From the NCBI GenBank assembly GCA_028287415.1, contig JAQBPS010000632.1, forward strand, positions 1 through 7,624: a stretch of 7,624 nucleotides of DNA, read 5' to 3'. The notes under the pieces are model-generated. The model did no database searches and was not told where the DNA came from. It worked only from the letters and a program-made list of their open reading frames with translations. Source of the DNA: Bacillota bacterium (GTDB lineage Bacteria > Bacillota > Sulfobacillia > Symbiobacteriales > Symbiobacteriaceae). Within the stretch, counting starts at the first letter, position 1, and each line of letters opens with the position of its first letter. This document shows positions 1-5,496 of the stretch, piece after piece. Both the position numbers and the translations under genes were made by a program.

Positions 1-2
1 AC

Positions 3-197
<195 letters not shown>

Positions 198-252
198 GGC
201 AAGCGCAAACGCGGTTGCAAATTCCCACATCGCTGGAGGTGCGTTGACCCTC

Positions 253-690
253 ATGGCACGACCGAGTTGGGACGAATACTTTGTTGAGCTTGCTCAGGTA
301 GTCGCGAAGCGGTCCACATGCAACCGCAGATCGGTCGGCGCCGTCTTAGTCAGGGACAAGCGCATTCTCACCACCGGATACAATGGATCGCCGCCCGGGC
401 AGCCTCACTGCACGGACGAGGGCTGCCTGATGATGGACAACCACTGCGTGCGTGCCATTCATGCCGAGCAGAATGCGATTATTCAGGGCGCCATGCACGG
501 AATCGACCTGCGCGGCGGCACTTGTTATGTCACGAGTGCCCCCTGCGTTCACTGCAGCAAAATGCTGATCGCCGTCGGCATCAAGCGGATTGTCTTTCTG
601 GACAAGTACACCGAGGAGATCGGCCAGGAGATGGCCCGGGCCGCAGGTGTCGTGCTTGAACGGTTTGAACTGGAGGAGGGCCACGCATGA
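253..690 (+). CDS. comEB: dCMP deaminase (ComEB family)
   Basis: This zinc-dependent cytidine/deoxycytidylate deaminase family member (145 aa) converts dCMP to dUMP, the precursor for thymidylate synthase. The two zinc motifs are intact: HAE at residues 70-72 (H70 ligand, E72 proton shuttle) and PCVHC at 97-101 (C98 and C101 ligands). GYNGSP at 42-47, followed by a Cys-rich stretch (C53, C58, C65), is typical of dCMP deaminases and separates it from cytidine or tRNA adenosine deaminases. The start is taken as ATG 253, 12 bases after GGAGGT (235-240); the N-terminus MARPSWDEYF fits the family. An in-frame TTG at 244 is only 3 bases from that site, and a start at 166 would lie inside upp. The stop overlaps the next gene (ATGA). 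Despite the name, a role in competence is not implied. Confidence 0.93.
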   Translation: MARPSWDEYFVELAQVVAKRSTCNRRSVGAVLVRDKRILTTGYNGSPPGQPHCTDEGCLMMDNHCVRAIHAEQNAIIQGAMHGIDLRGGTCYVTSAPCVHCSKMLIAVGIKRIVFLDKYTEEIGQEMARAAGVVLERFELEEGHA

Positions 691-1001
691 AAACGAAGAC
701 AATCGCCCTGCCCCAGCTCAACCAGATTCGGCCAACCGTTGAGTCGACGGCGATCAAGATCATGGAGGAAACTGGCGAGCTTGCAGCCGCCATCGCCAGG
801 TTCAAGGGCTACGGGGGCATCCAGATTGACACCCGCGATCGCCGCGAACTGGCCAAGGACTGCGCCCGGGAATTGCTCGACGTGGCACAGACAGCCATCA
901 CTATGATGTTTGTCCTCGAGGAACAATACGGGATTGACGTGGAGACCGTCGTTTCCGAACATGTGGAAAAACTGATCAGCAAGGGTTACCTCGGACTTTG
1001 A
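687..1001 (+). CDS. MazG-like nucleotide pyrophosphohydrolase
   Basis: A small all-alpha protein of 104 aa carrying the magnesium-binding signature of the MazG/dUTPase-2 superfamily: EETGE at residues 27-31 (EExxE) and ELLD at 62-65 (ExxD), each within a predicted helix. Such enzymes hydrolyse (d)NTPs to (d)NMP and pyrophosphate; the substrate cannot be read from the sequence. It is a single-domain form, much shorter than E. coli MazG (about 263 aa). Its ATG overlaps the stop of the dCMP deaminase gene by 4 bases and is preceded by GGAGGAGGG (672-680) at 6 bases, so translation is coupled. That partnership suggests a dCTP- or dNTP-trimming role feeding dCMP to the deaminase; this is inference. 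The stop codon overlaps the -35 box of the next promoter. Confidence 0.82.
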   Translation: MKTKTIALPQLNQIRPTVESTAIKIMEETGELAAAIARFKGYGGIQIDTRDRRELAKDCARELLDVAQTAITMMFVLEEQYGIDVETVVSEHVEKLISKGYLGL

Positions 1002-1026
1002 CAATTCCCGAGTACCAGAGTAGAAT
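998..1026 (+). promoter_or_regulatory. Sigma-A type promoter for wecA/tagO
   Basis: A perfect -35 box TTGACA (998-1003), a 17-base spacer and a -10 box TAGAAT (1021-1026, 5 of 6 matches to TATAAT). The -35 starts inside the stop codon of the MazG-like gene. Transcription would begin near 1033, giving a leader of about 110 bases before wecA. This is the best promoter match in the window and suggests that wecA is a separate transcription unit from the upstream nucleotide genes. No terminator was seen between them, so read-through is also possible. Confidence 0.85.
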
Positions 1027-1030
1027 AAGG

Positions 1031-1071
1031 CGTGTTTTGTCACGTGTTTACGTTACGCTCAAACTTCACGT
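1031..1071 (+). repeat. Direct repeat and inverted repeat at the start of the wecA leader
   Basis: The heptamer CGTGTTT occurs at 1031-1037 and again at 1043-1049, a 12-base period, at or just after the predicted transcription start. The second copy contains CACGTG (1041-1046), and ACGTGTTT (1042-1049) can pair with AAA (1061-1063) and CACGT (1067-1071) around a short bulge. This could be an operator or a leader hairpin, but the elements are short and chance is not excluded. Confidence 0.35.
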
Positions 1072-1100
1072 TGATGCATACTTAAAAGACGCACCGTAAG

Positions 1101-1120
1101 GACACCGGACGTCCGGCGTC
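1101..1120 (+). promoter_or_regulatory. Imperfect 20-base palindrome before the wecA ribosome binding site
   Basis: The two halves GACACCGGAC and GTCCGGCGTC are complementary at 9 of 10 positions, the exception being A1104 against C1117. As RNA it would form a stem of CCGG/CCGG plus GAC/GTC ending 10 bases before the AGGAG site. No T-run follows, so it is not a terminator. It could be a repressor site or a leader hairpin that affects translation of wecA. Confidence 0.45.
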
Positions 1121-1142
1121 CCGCACAGTCAGGAGTGAGTCT

Positions 1143-2204
1143 ATGTTCAACACGAGCGTGGTGTTCGGTCTGGCGCTCGCCCTGTCGCTGGCGCTGACGC
1201 CGCTGGTGCGAAAGCTCGCCCTGCGCACGGGGTTTGTGGATCGGCCGGTGGCGCGCAGCATGCACACCGAGCCCAAGCCCTATCTGGGCGGACTGGCGAT
1301 TTTCGTGTCATTTATGGTTGCCGTTCTGGCTGGCGGGGGCCTCAAGGATCCGAAGGTATTCGGCATCCTGCTGGGCGGAGCGATGATCGTCCTGCTGGGC
1401 GTCATTGATGATCGCCTTCGGCTTAGCCCAAAGGTAAAACTGCTGGGGCAGGTCGTAGCGGCTGCAATGCTTGTCTACGTGTTCGACGTAAAGATTGATT
1501 ACATTTTCAGCCCCCTGGGCAATCGTTATGTAGAGTTCGGGCTCTTCGCCGGACCCCTGACGATTTTCTGGATTGTTGCCTTTACGAATGTCGTCAACCT
1601 GATCGATGGTTTGGACGGGCTGGCGGCCGGCATTTGCAGCATTGCATCGCTCACATTACTGCTGGTTTCCATGAAGCAGAACCTGCCGGGCGCGATCGTA
1701 CTGACCGCTGCGCTGGCTGGCGCAGCCATTGGATTTCTACGCTATAACTTTAACCCTGCGAAGATCTTCATGGGCGATGCCGGTGCCATGTTCCTCGGCT
1801 ATACCCTGGCGGCGGTTTCCGTCCATGGTGTCCTGAAGACAACGGCCACGATCGGCCTGATCGTCCCCGTGCTGGCGCTGGCGCTGCCGATTTTCGACAC
1901 CGCCTTTGCGATTGTCCGGCGTCTGGCGACCGGCCGTTCCATCGGTGAGGCCGACCGGGACCACCTCCACCACCGGCTGCTGCGGCTGGGGCTCTCCCAC
2001 CGGAACACGGTGCTGGTGATGTGGGCGATTTCGGCCTGGCTGGGTCTTTCCGCAGTCGCCGTTACCGAGGTCTCCATTGCGCAGGCGCTGATCATTGTCG
2101 GGATCGTGGTACTCGCAATCCTGTTCGGCGCCAAGAAGATGGGACTGCTGACCGTGTCCGATCCCCAGGCGGAGGCGCCCAAGCGGAAGAGTATCGGACG
2201 TTAG
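1143..2204 (+). CDS. wecA: Undecaprenyl-phosphate N-acetylglucosamine 1-phosphate transferase (WecA/TagO family)
   Basis: A polytopic membrane enzyme of the MraY/WecA family (353 aa) that transfers a HexNAc-1-phosphate, usually GlcNAc-1-P, from its UDP-sugar to undecaprenyl phosphate. This is the first lipid-linked step of teichoic acid or other surface polysaccharide synthesis. Family motifs occur in order: the Asp pair D89-D90 in VIDDRLRLSPK, NLIDGLDGLA at 152-161 (D155, D158), KIFMGDAGA at 207-215 and the cytosolic HLHH at 274-277. About ten to eleven hydrophobic segments span residues 3 to 330, followed by a charged cytosolic tail. HLHH and the lack of MraY-specific features favour WecA/TagO over MraY, as does the wecB neighbour. 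ATG 1143 is preceded by AGGAG (1131-1135) at 7 bases. Acceptor and sugar specificity are inferred. Confidence 0.93.
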   Translation: MFNTSVVFGLALALSLALTPLVRKLALRTGFVDRPVARSMHTEPKPYLGGLAIFVSFMVAVLAGGGLKDPKVFGILLGGAMIVLLGVIDDRLRLSPKVKLLGQVVAAAMLVYVFDVKIDYIFSPLGNRYVEFGLFAGPLTIFWIVAFTNVVNLIDGLDGLAAGICSIASLTLLLVSMKQNLPGAIVLTAALAGAAIGFLRYNFNPAKIFMGDAGAMFLGYTLAAVSVHGVLKTTATIGLIVPVLALALPIFDTAFAIVRRLATGRSIGEADRDHLHHRLLRLGLSHRNTVLVMWAISAWLGLSAVAVTEVSIAQALIIVGIVVLAILFGAKKMGLLTVSDPQAEAPKRKSIGR

Positions 2205-2205
2205 C

Positions 2206-2264
2206 TTTGGCATTAAGGAGCGGTGAGAGGGCGATCCCTCGAGCCCTCCTTTTGTTATGCCAAA
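2206..2264 (+). terminator. Nested inverted repeat with terminator-like core between wecA and wecB
   Basis: The core stem GAGGGC (2227-2232) / GCCCTC (2243-2248) is followed by CTTTTGTT, as in an intrinsic terminator; GAGGG (2227-2231) can also pair with CCCTC (2236-2240). Around it AAGGAG (2215-2220) pairs with CTCCTT (2246-2251) and TTTGGCAT (2206-2213) pairs exactly with ATGCCAAA (2257-2264). Not all pairings can form at once. It starts two bases after the wecA stop, so partial termination after wecA is the likely role. Confidence 0.6.
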
Positions 2265-2280
2265 ACCAAACTGCTATTAT
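2252..2280 (+). promoter_or_regulatory. Probable promoter for wecB
   Basis: A -35 box TTGTTA (2252-2257, 4 of 6 matches), a 17-base spacer and a -10 box TATTAT (2275-2280, 5 of 6). Transcription would start near 2287, about 30 bases before the wecB GTG. The -35 box lies in the descending arm of the preceding inverted repeat, so termination of wecA and initiation of wecB share bases. Confidence 0.55.
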
Positions 2281-2315
2281 GCCTGCGAACGGCAAAATCA
2301 CAGGAGGAACCGCAC

Positions 2316-3476
2316 GTGGCACAGCGCCGCAAAGTCATGACTGTATTTGGCACCCGCCCCGAAGGGACGAAAATGGTGCCGGTGATCAAGGCTCTTCGCG
2401 AGAAGTCCGACTGGTTCGATGTTGTCATTGTGAACACAGGGCAGCACCGGGAGCTACTCGATCAGGTGTTTCAGGCGCACGGGCTGGAGCCTGACCACGA
2501 CCTTGCTGTCATGCAGCACCGTCAGAGCCTTACGGGCACCCTGGTGCGCATGCTCAGCGGATTGGACGAGTTGCTGATCAAGGAGCGGCCGGATCTTGTG
2601 CTGGTCCACGGTGACACGAACACCGCTGCGGCAGGTAGCCTGGCATCCTTCTATAACCGGATTGCGGTCGGCCACGTTGAGGCCGGTCTCCGCACGTTCG
2701 ACAAGTACAACCCGTACCCGGAAGAGATGAACCGGCGCATCGCCGGTATTACGGCTGATGTGCATTTTGCACCGACCCCGCTCTCCCGGGACAACCTGCT
2801 GCGTGAGACTGTAAAGCCCGATTCGATCTTTGTCACCGGGCAGACCGGCGTGGATGCAACGCTGGCGATGCTTGCACAGCCCCACGAGTTCGATGCGCCG
2901 GTGCTGCGGGAGCTCGACTTCCGGGCGCAGCGTGTGGTTGCGGTCACGGCTCACCGCCGCGAGAACTGGGGCGAGCCGATGCATAACATGTTTACGGCCA
3001 TGCGGGACCTGGTGGACAGGCATCCCGACGTGCTGCTGGTCTACCCGGTACATCTGTCGCCGTCGGTGCGGGAGCTTGCCTTCCCGATTCTGGACGGCCA
3101 CCCGCGGATCAAGCTGATCGATCCGATCACGCATCCTGACATGCTGCGCCTGGCTTCACGGTCATACATGGTGATGTCTGATTCGGGCGGGCTCCAGGAG
3201 GAAACGCCCTCCATGGGGGTTCCGCAGGTGCTCATGCGTGAGACGACCGAGCGCCCGGAAGCGATAGCGGCAGGCGTCGTCATCAAGGCCGGTACCAGTT
3301 ATGACGGTGTGTACGAGGCCGGCCACCGCCTGCTCTCTGACCCGGATCTGCACCGGCGCATGGCGCAGGCGCGGAACCCGTTCGGGGACGGCCGGGCCAG
3401 CAGCCGCATTGCAGACTACCTCGGGTGGATGTACGGCTTCCGTTCCGAGAAGCCGGATGAATTCCAGCCCGAGTAG
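2316..3476 (+). CDS. wecB: UDP-N-acetylglucosamine 2-epimerase (non-hydrolysing)
   Basis: The cytosolic enzyme (386 aa, normal for the family) interconverts UDP-GlcNAc and UDP-ManNAc, providing ManNAc for teichoic acid linkage units or other surface glycans; the Bacillus name is mnaA. It has the two-Rossmann GT-B-like fold with motifs GTRPE 12-16, HGDT 98-101, HVEAGLR 120-126, PEEMNR 135-140, TAHRREN 211-217, SDSGGLQEE 288-296 and TERPEA 311-316. The residues matching the E. coli catalytic set are D100, E122, E136 and H213. GTG 2316 is chosen because AGGAGG (2302-2307) sits 8 bases upstream and MAQRRKVMTVFGTRPE matches family N-termini; a start at 2223 would lie in the hairpin. Small departures from the common GTRPEAIKMAP are G17, T18 and V21. 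It follows wecA as in related Bacillota, where the pair supplies surface polymer precursors. Confidence 0.95.
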   Translation: MAQRRKVMTVFGTRPEGTKMVPVIKALREKSDWFDVVIVNTGQHRELLDQVFQAHGLEPDHDLAVMQHRQSLTGTLVRMLSGLDELLIKERPDLVLVHGDTNTAAAGSLASFYNRIAVGHVEAGLRTFDKYNPYPEEMNRRIAGITADVHFAPTPLSRDNLLRETVKPDSIFVTGQTGVDATLAMLAQPHEFDAPVLRELDFRAQRVVAVTAHRRENWGEPMHNMFTAMRDLVDRHPDVLLVYPVHLSPSVRELAFPILDGHPRIKLIDPITHPDMLRLASRSYMVMSDSGGLQEETPSMGVPQVLMRETTERPEAIAAGVVIKAGTSYDGVYEAGHRLLSDPDLHRRMAQARNPFGDGRASSRIADYLGWMYGFRSEKPDEFQPE

Positions 3477-3554
3477 CATCGACCGCTTGCCAAGACTATA
3501 TGCTCAGATCGCTCATGCATTTGTGTTATCGAGATGTTAACAACTTGGAATGTA

Positions 3555-3583
3555 CCGGATTAGGGCGCAATCGGCTTTTCTCC
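3555..3583 (+). terminator. Weak intrinsic terminator after wecB
   Basis: CCGGATT (3555-3561) pairs with AATCGG (3569-3574), one G bulged, around a 7-base loop, and CTTTTCTCC follows. The stem is only 6 pairs and the T-tract is interrupted, so this is a modest candidate. Its position just before the atp promoter makes sense as the end of the wecB transcript. The rest of 3477-3554 is AT-richer than the genes and shows only short inverted repeats, such as GTTAAC at 3536-3541. Confidence 0.45.
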
Positions 3584-3612
3584 TTGTCTTTTATGGGGCG
3601 CTTTAGTATAAT
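3584..3612 (+). promoter_or_regulatory. Sigma-A type promoter of the atp operon
   Basis: A -35 box TTGTCT (3584-3589, 4 of 6 matches), a 17-base spacer and a perfect -10 box TATAAT (3607-3612). Transcription would start near 3619, about 38 bases before the atpZ start. It is the only good promoter seen upstream of the ATP synthase genes and fits a strong constitutive operon promoter. Confidence 0.8.
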
Positions 3613-3656
3613 CCGCTTTGGGAGTTGAGCGGAGTGGTAGGAGGAGGCTGCATCCA

Positions 3657-3917
3657 GTGTTTCAAAAAACACGGGAAAAGTCGCCACACTTCCTCGCAGC
3701 GATGGACTTTGGCTACACGCTGCTCGCTGCGGTAGGCGTGTTTGGCTGGCTGGGGTGGTGGCTCGACCGCCGCTTCGGCACGAACCCCTGGCTCCTGCTC
3801 GGAGGCATCTTCCTGGGGCTTGCGGTCGGGTTCAACAGTCTATTCATGAAGCTGAACCTCATCGAGCAACGCCGGAAGGACGCCAAACGCAAGCACCCGA
3901 CCAAAAAATCAGATTGA
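3657..3917 (+). CDS. atpZ: AtpZ/AtpI family membrane protein of the ATP synthase operon
   Basis: A small membrane protein of 86 aa with two predicted transmembrane helices (about residues 18-36 and 44-64) and a basic C-terminal tail (QRRKDAKRKHPTKK). The family signature WLDRRFGTNPWLLL between the helices, followed by a Gly-rich second helix, identifies the AtpZ (F0F1-ATPase gene 1) family. Such proteins are encoded first in many atp operons and have been linked to Fo assembly and, in alkaliphiles, divalent cation handling; the role here is inferred from family. GTG 3657 is chosen over TTG 3618 because GGAGGAGG (3640-3647) lies 9 bases before it, and the TTG would sit at the predicted transcription start. 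atpI follows after 28 bases. Confidence 0.85.
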   Translation: MFQKTREKSPHFLAAMDFGYTLLAAVGVFGWLGWWLDRRFGTNPWLLLGGIFLGLAVGFNSLFMKLNLIEQRRKDAKRKHPTKKSD

Positions 3918-3945
3918 CGGGCCGAACCCCATTAGGGGGCGTCGT

Positions 3946-4233
3946 ATGCTCCTGGTTGTTATTGGAATCACATATGGAGCATTAATCGGTCTCGTTGGCA
4001 ACTGGCTCCTGTTCCACCGCATCGCTGAGAACCGCCGTAACAGGGACGAACCACTCAAGGGTATCGGAGCGGTCTTTTTCATCCGGTACGCCCTCGACGC
4101 CGCTTCACTGATCGTATTCGCACTAGTACTTAAGGATAAGTGGGCGATCATTTCTGCCGCAATCAGCCTCGTCGTGGCAGTGAAAGTTTCCCTTTTTATG
4201 GTCTACGCACGGAAAGGGGGGAGATTTGATTGA
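3946..4233 (+). CDS. atpI: ATP synthase subunit I (AtpI)
   Basis: A 95-aa hydrophobic protein between atpZ and atpB, the usual site of atpI. In other species AtpI acts as a non-essential assembly factor, helping form the c-ring; that role is assumed here. Three predicted membrane helices lie at about residues 2-23, 42-62 and 66-88, with a basic cytosolic loop ([15 protein letters not shown]) after the first. The family usually has about 110-130 residues and four helices, so this copy is short at the N-terminus; no in-frame extension with a better start was seen. ATG 3946 follows AGGGGG (3934-3939) at 6 bases. Its stop codon overlaps the TTG start of atpB. Sequence motifs are weak, so the call leans on context and topology. 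Confidence 0.78.
   Translation: MLLVVIGITYGALIGLVGNWLLFHRIAENRRNRDEPLKGIGAVFFIRYALDAASLIVFALVLKDKWAIISAAISLVVAVKVSLFMVYARKGGRFD
4216..4223 (+). promoter_or_regulatory. Ribosome binding site deciding the TTG start of atpB
   Basis: GGGGGGAG ends 6 bases before TTG 4230, inside the 3' end of atpI. The in-frame ATG at 4239 would be 15 bases away, too far for usual spacing. The site is a G-tract rather than AGGAGG, like those of atpI and atpF. Confidence 0.6.
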
Positions 4234-4985
4234 CCGATATGCTCTTCGGTCTCGCTGCCGACTCGTTCCATCTCCACGAACCGGTCACCTGGATCAACCT
4301 GCCATACATTCCGATCAGCAACCTGATCGTGGCCGAGTGGGTGGTCATGGCTATTCTAATTGTGGTGGCCATCATCGTCAACAAGGCTGTGCTCGGGGGC
4401 AAGTTCACGAAGCTGCGTGGCACCCTGGAACTGCTGATGGACTTCCTCGAAGGGTGGTACTCCTCCTTCATCGGAAGCCGCAAGCAGGCCCGTAAGTACC
4501 TGCCGCTACTCGGTACACTGTTCCTGTTCATCCTCATTTCTAACTACATGGGTATAATTCCGACCATCGGGTATGAGCACTCGCTCTTCGCACCGACCGG
4601 CCAGTGGGGCACAACCCTGGGTCTGGCGCTGGTTGTGGCGATTGCGGTGCAGTACATTTCCGTCAAGGAGATGGGCGTGGGCGGCTGGCTCAAGCACCTC
4701 GTCCACCTCGGACCACTCTCGGTCCTGGAAGAGTTCGTGCGCCCGTTCTCGCTCTCGCTGCGACTCTTCGGTAACATTTTCGCCGAGGAGATTCTGCTCG
4801 CCGTCATCGTGATGTTGGCCCCGTACTTTGCCCCGATTCCGATCATGGGCCTGAGCCTCATGTTCGGTGCGATTCAGGCGGTTGTCTTCACGACGCTGTC
4901 TGCGATCTATATCGGCGGTGTCCTGGAACACGCGGCACACGCCCATGGCAAGCACGGCCACAACGAGGCCGCTCACGCTCACTAA
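4230..4985 (+). CDS. atpB: ATP synthase Fo subunit a
   Basis: The 251-aa membrane stator subunit forms the two proton half-channels against the c-ring. The key motif [12 protein letters not shown] at residues 171-182 carries R178, equivalent to the essential Arg210 of E. coli; FAEE follows. The periplasmic-side N-terminus ([16 protein letters not shown]) and several hydrophobic helices between about residues 32 and 231 fit the family, including the last one, [20 protein letters not shown]. The start is TTG 4230, overlapping the atpI stop in TTGA, with a G-rich ribosome binding site 6 bases before; ATG 4239 is the alternative and would remove three residues. The C-terminal tail after residue 232 has seven histidines in 19 residues, which is unusual. 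A 195-base structured spacer separates it from atpE. Confidence 0.96.
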   Translation: MTDMLFGLAADSFHLHEPVTWINLPYIPISNLIVAEWVVMAILIVVAIIVNKAVLGGKFTKLRGTLELLMDFLEGWYSSFIGSRKQARKYLPLLGTLFLFILISNYMGIIPTIGYEHSLFAPTGQWGTTLGLALVVAIAVQYISVKEMGVGGWLKHLVHLGPLSVLEEFVRPFSLSLRLFGNIFAEEILLAVIVMLAPYFAPIPIMGLSLMFGAIQAVVFTTLSAIYIGGVLEHAAHAHGKHGHNEAAHAH

Positions 4986-5058
4986 GGATCCCCCGGGTTT
5001 GCTGGCCTCCCCGTGCAATACCGACAGGCCGGCTCCGTTGTTTGCCAAGTTTTAGCTT

Positions 5059-5104
5059 TCCTCCCCCTCTGGAAGGCGAACGCCTTTCTTCCCCACTGGG
5101 AGGA
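5059..5104 (+). promoter_or_regulatory. Two-part hairpin upstream of atpE
   Basis: An outer stem TCCTCCC (5059-5065) / GGGAGGA (5098-5104) of 7 perfect pairs encloses an inner hairpin GGAAGGC (5071-5077) / GCCTTTC (5082-5088) with a GAAC loop. No T-run follows directly. It lies in the atpB-atpE spacer and may affect mRNA processing or stability, or the translation of atpE. CCTCCC in its left arm could instead pair with the atpE ribosome binding site. Confidence 0.6.
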
Positions 5105-5110
5105 CTGACT

Positions 5111-5137
5111 AAATGGGGATTCATTCCCCACCATTTT
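5111..5137 (+). promoter_or_regulatory. Second hairpin upstream of atpE
   Basis: TGGGGA (5114-5119) pairs with TCCCCA (5125-5130) around a 5-base loop, or alternatively AAATGG (5111-5116) pairs with CCATTT (5131-5136). TTTTG overlaps the end, giving a weak terminator look. Since five essential genes lie downstream, full termination is unlikely; partial attenuation or an RNA processing role is more plausible. Confidence 0.5.
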
Positions 5138-5180
5138 GTCCCCGCGTACTCTTAGATTGACAAGGGAGGGCAACCAGAAC

Positions 5181-5429
5181 ATGACTTTCGGTTGGATCGC
5201 TATTGCCGCAGCTCTCGCCATCGGTCTCGCCGCTATCGGCGCTACCCTGGCCCAGGGCAAGGCCACTGCTGCTGCTATGGACGCCATTTGGCGCCAGCCC
5301 GAGGCTGCTGGTGAGGTTCGTGGTGCGCTGATCGTGTCCCTGGCGCTTATGGAAGCTGTCGCAATTTATGGCCTGCTCATCGGTATCCTGCTGCTCGTCG
5401 TGTTCCCTGGCCAGGTCCCGCACGTTTAA
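5181..5429 (+). CDS. atpE: ATP synthase Fo subunit c
   Basis: The 82-aa hairpin subunit forms the rotating c-ring. Helix 1 spans about residues 4-34, the cytosolic loop is RQPEA (38-42) and helix 2 spans about 48-76, with the ion-binding carboxylate E58 in LMEAVAIYGLL. Q25 and Y63 match positions that bind Na+ in Ilyobacter, but the Ser after the carboxylate is A59 here, so H+ coupling is more likely, as in cyanobacterial rings with EALTIYG. The helix-packing motif GxGxGxG reads G20, T22, A24, G26, and W37 precedes RQPEA; both are unusual. ATG 5181 follows GGGAGGG (5164-5170) at 10 bases; an upstream TTG at 5136 would add a non-family extension. Hairpins on both sides may raise its output relative to neighbours. 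Confidence 0.97.
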   Translation: MTFGWIAIAAALAIGLAAIGATLAQGKATAAAMDAIWRQPEAAGEVRGALIVSLALMEAVAIYGLLIGILLLVVFPGQVPHV

Positions 5430-5436
5430 CTCGGAG

Positions 5437-5474
5437 GGGGCGACCTGAGGCTAGTCACCTCCGGTCGCCCTTTA
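5437..5474 (+). promoter_or_regulatory. Strong hairpin between atpE and atpF
   Basis: GGGCGACC (5438-5445) pairs perfectly with GGTCGCCC (5463-5470); after one mismatch GAGG (5447-5450) pairs with CCTC (5458-5461), leaving a 7-base loop. TTTA follows, too short for an efficient intrinsic terminator. It begins 8 bases after the atpE stop. Likely roles are protecting the 3' end of an atpE message, partial termination, or an RNA processing signal that lowers the output of the later genes relative to c. Confidence 0.72.
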
Positions 5475-5476
5475 CT

Positions 5477-5488
5477 GGAGAGGGGGGG
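5477..5488 (+). promoter_or_regulatory. Ribosome binding site deciding the TTG start of atpF
   Basis: GGAGAGGGGGGG includes a run of seven G (5482-5488) and ends 8 bases before TTG 5497. The in-frame ATGs at 5509 and 5512 are 20 or more bases away, so the TTG is preferred. Confidence 0.6.
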
Positions 5489-5496
5489 AACATTCT

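Noticed and set aside
549..1043. A 164-codon minus-strand open frame over the deaminase and MazG-like genes
   Set aside because: Both sense genes have intact family motifs, and the antisense product shows no domain.
1033..1142. Riboswitch or T-box in the wecA leader
   Set aside because: No conserved riboswitch core, T-box sequence or terminator/antiterminator pair could be recognised; only short inverted repeats are present.
2223..2315. GTG start giving wecB a 31-residue N-terminal extension
   Set aside because: The extension lies in a hairpin and a promoter, while GTG 2316 has AGGAGG at 8 bases and begins with the family N-terminus.
3618..3656. TTG start for atpZ adding 13 residues
   Set aside because: It lies at the predicted transcription start with no ribosome binding site, while GTG 3657 has GGAGGAGG at 9 bases.
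4986..4996. GGATCC and CCCGGG side by side, resembling a cloning linker
   Set aside because: The following bases do not continue as a known polylinker, and the flanking genes are syntenic, so this is chance in GC-rich DNA.
5136..5180. TTG start adding 15 residues to subunit c
   Set aside because: The extension matches no c subunit, and ATG 5181 has a well-placed GGGAGGG site.
5253..5369. Na+-type c-ring suggested by Q25 and Y63
   Set aside because: The Ser/Thr after the carboxylate is missing (A59, V60), and proton-driven cyanobacterial rings share the Gln and Tyr.
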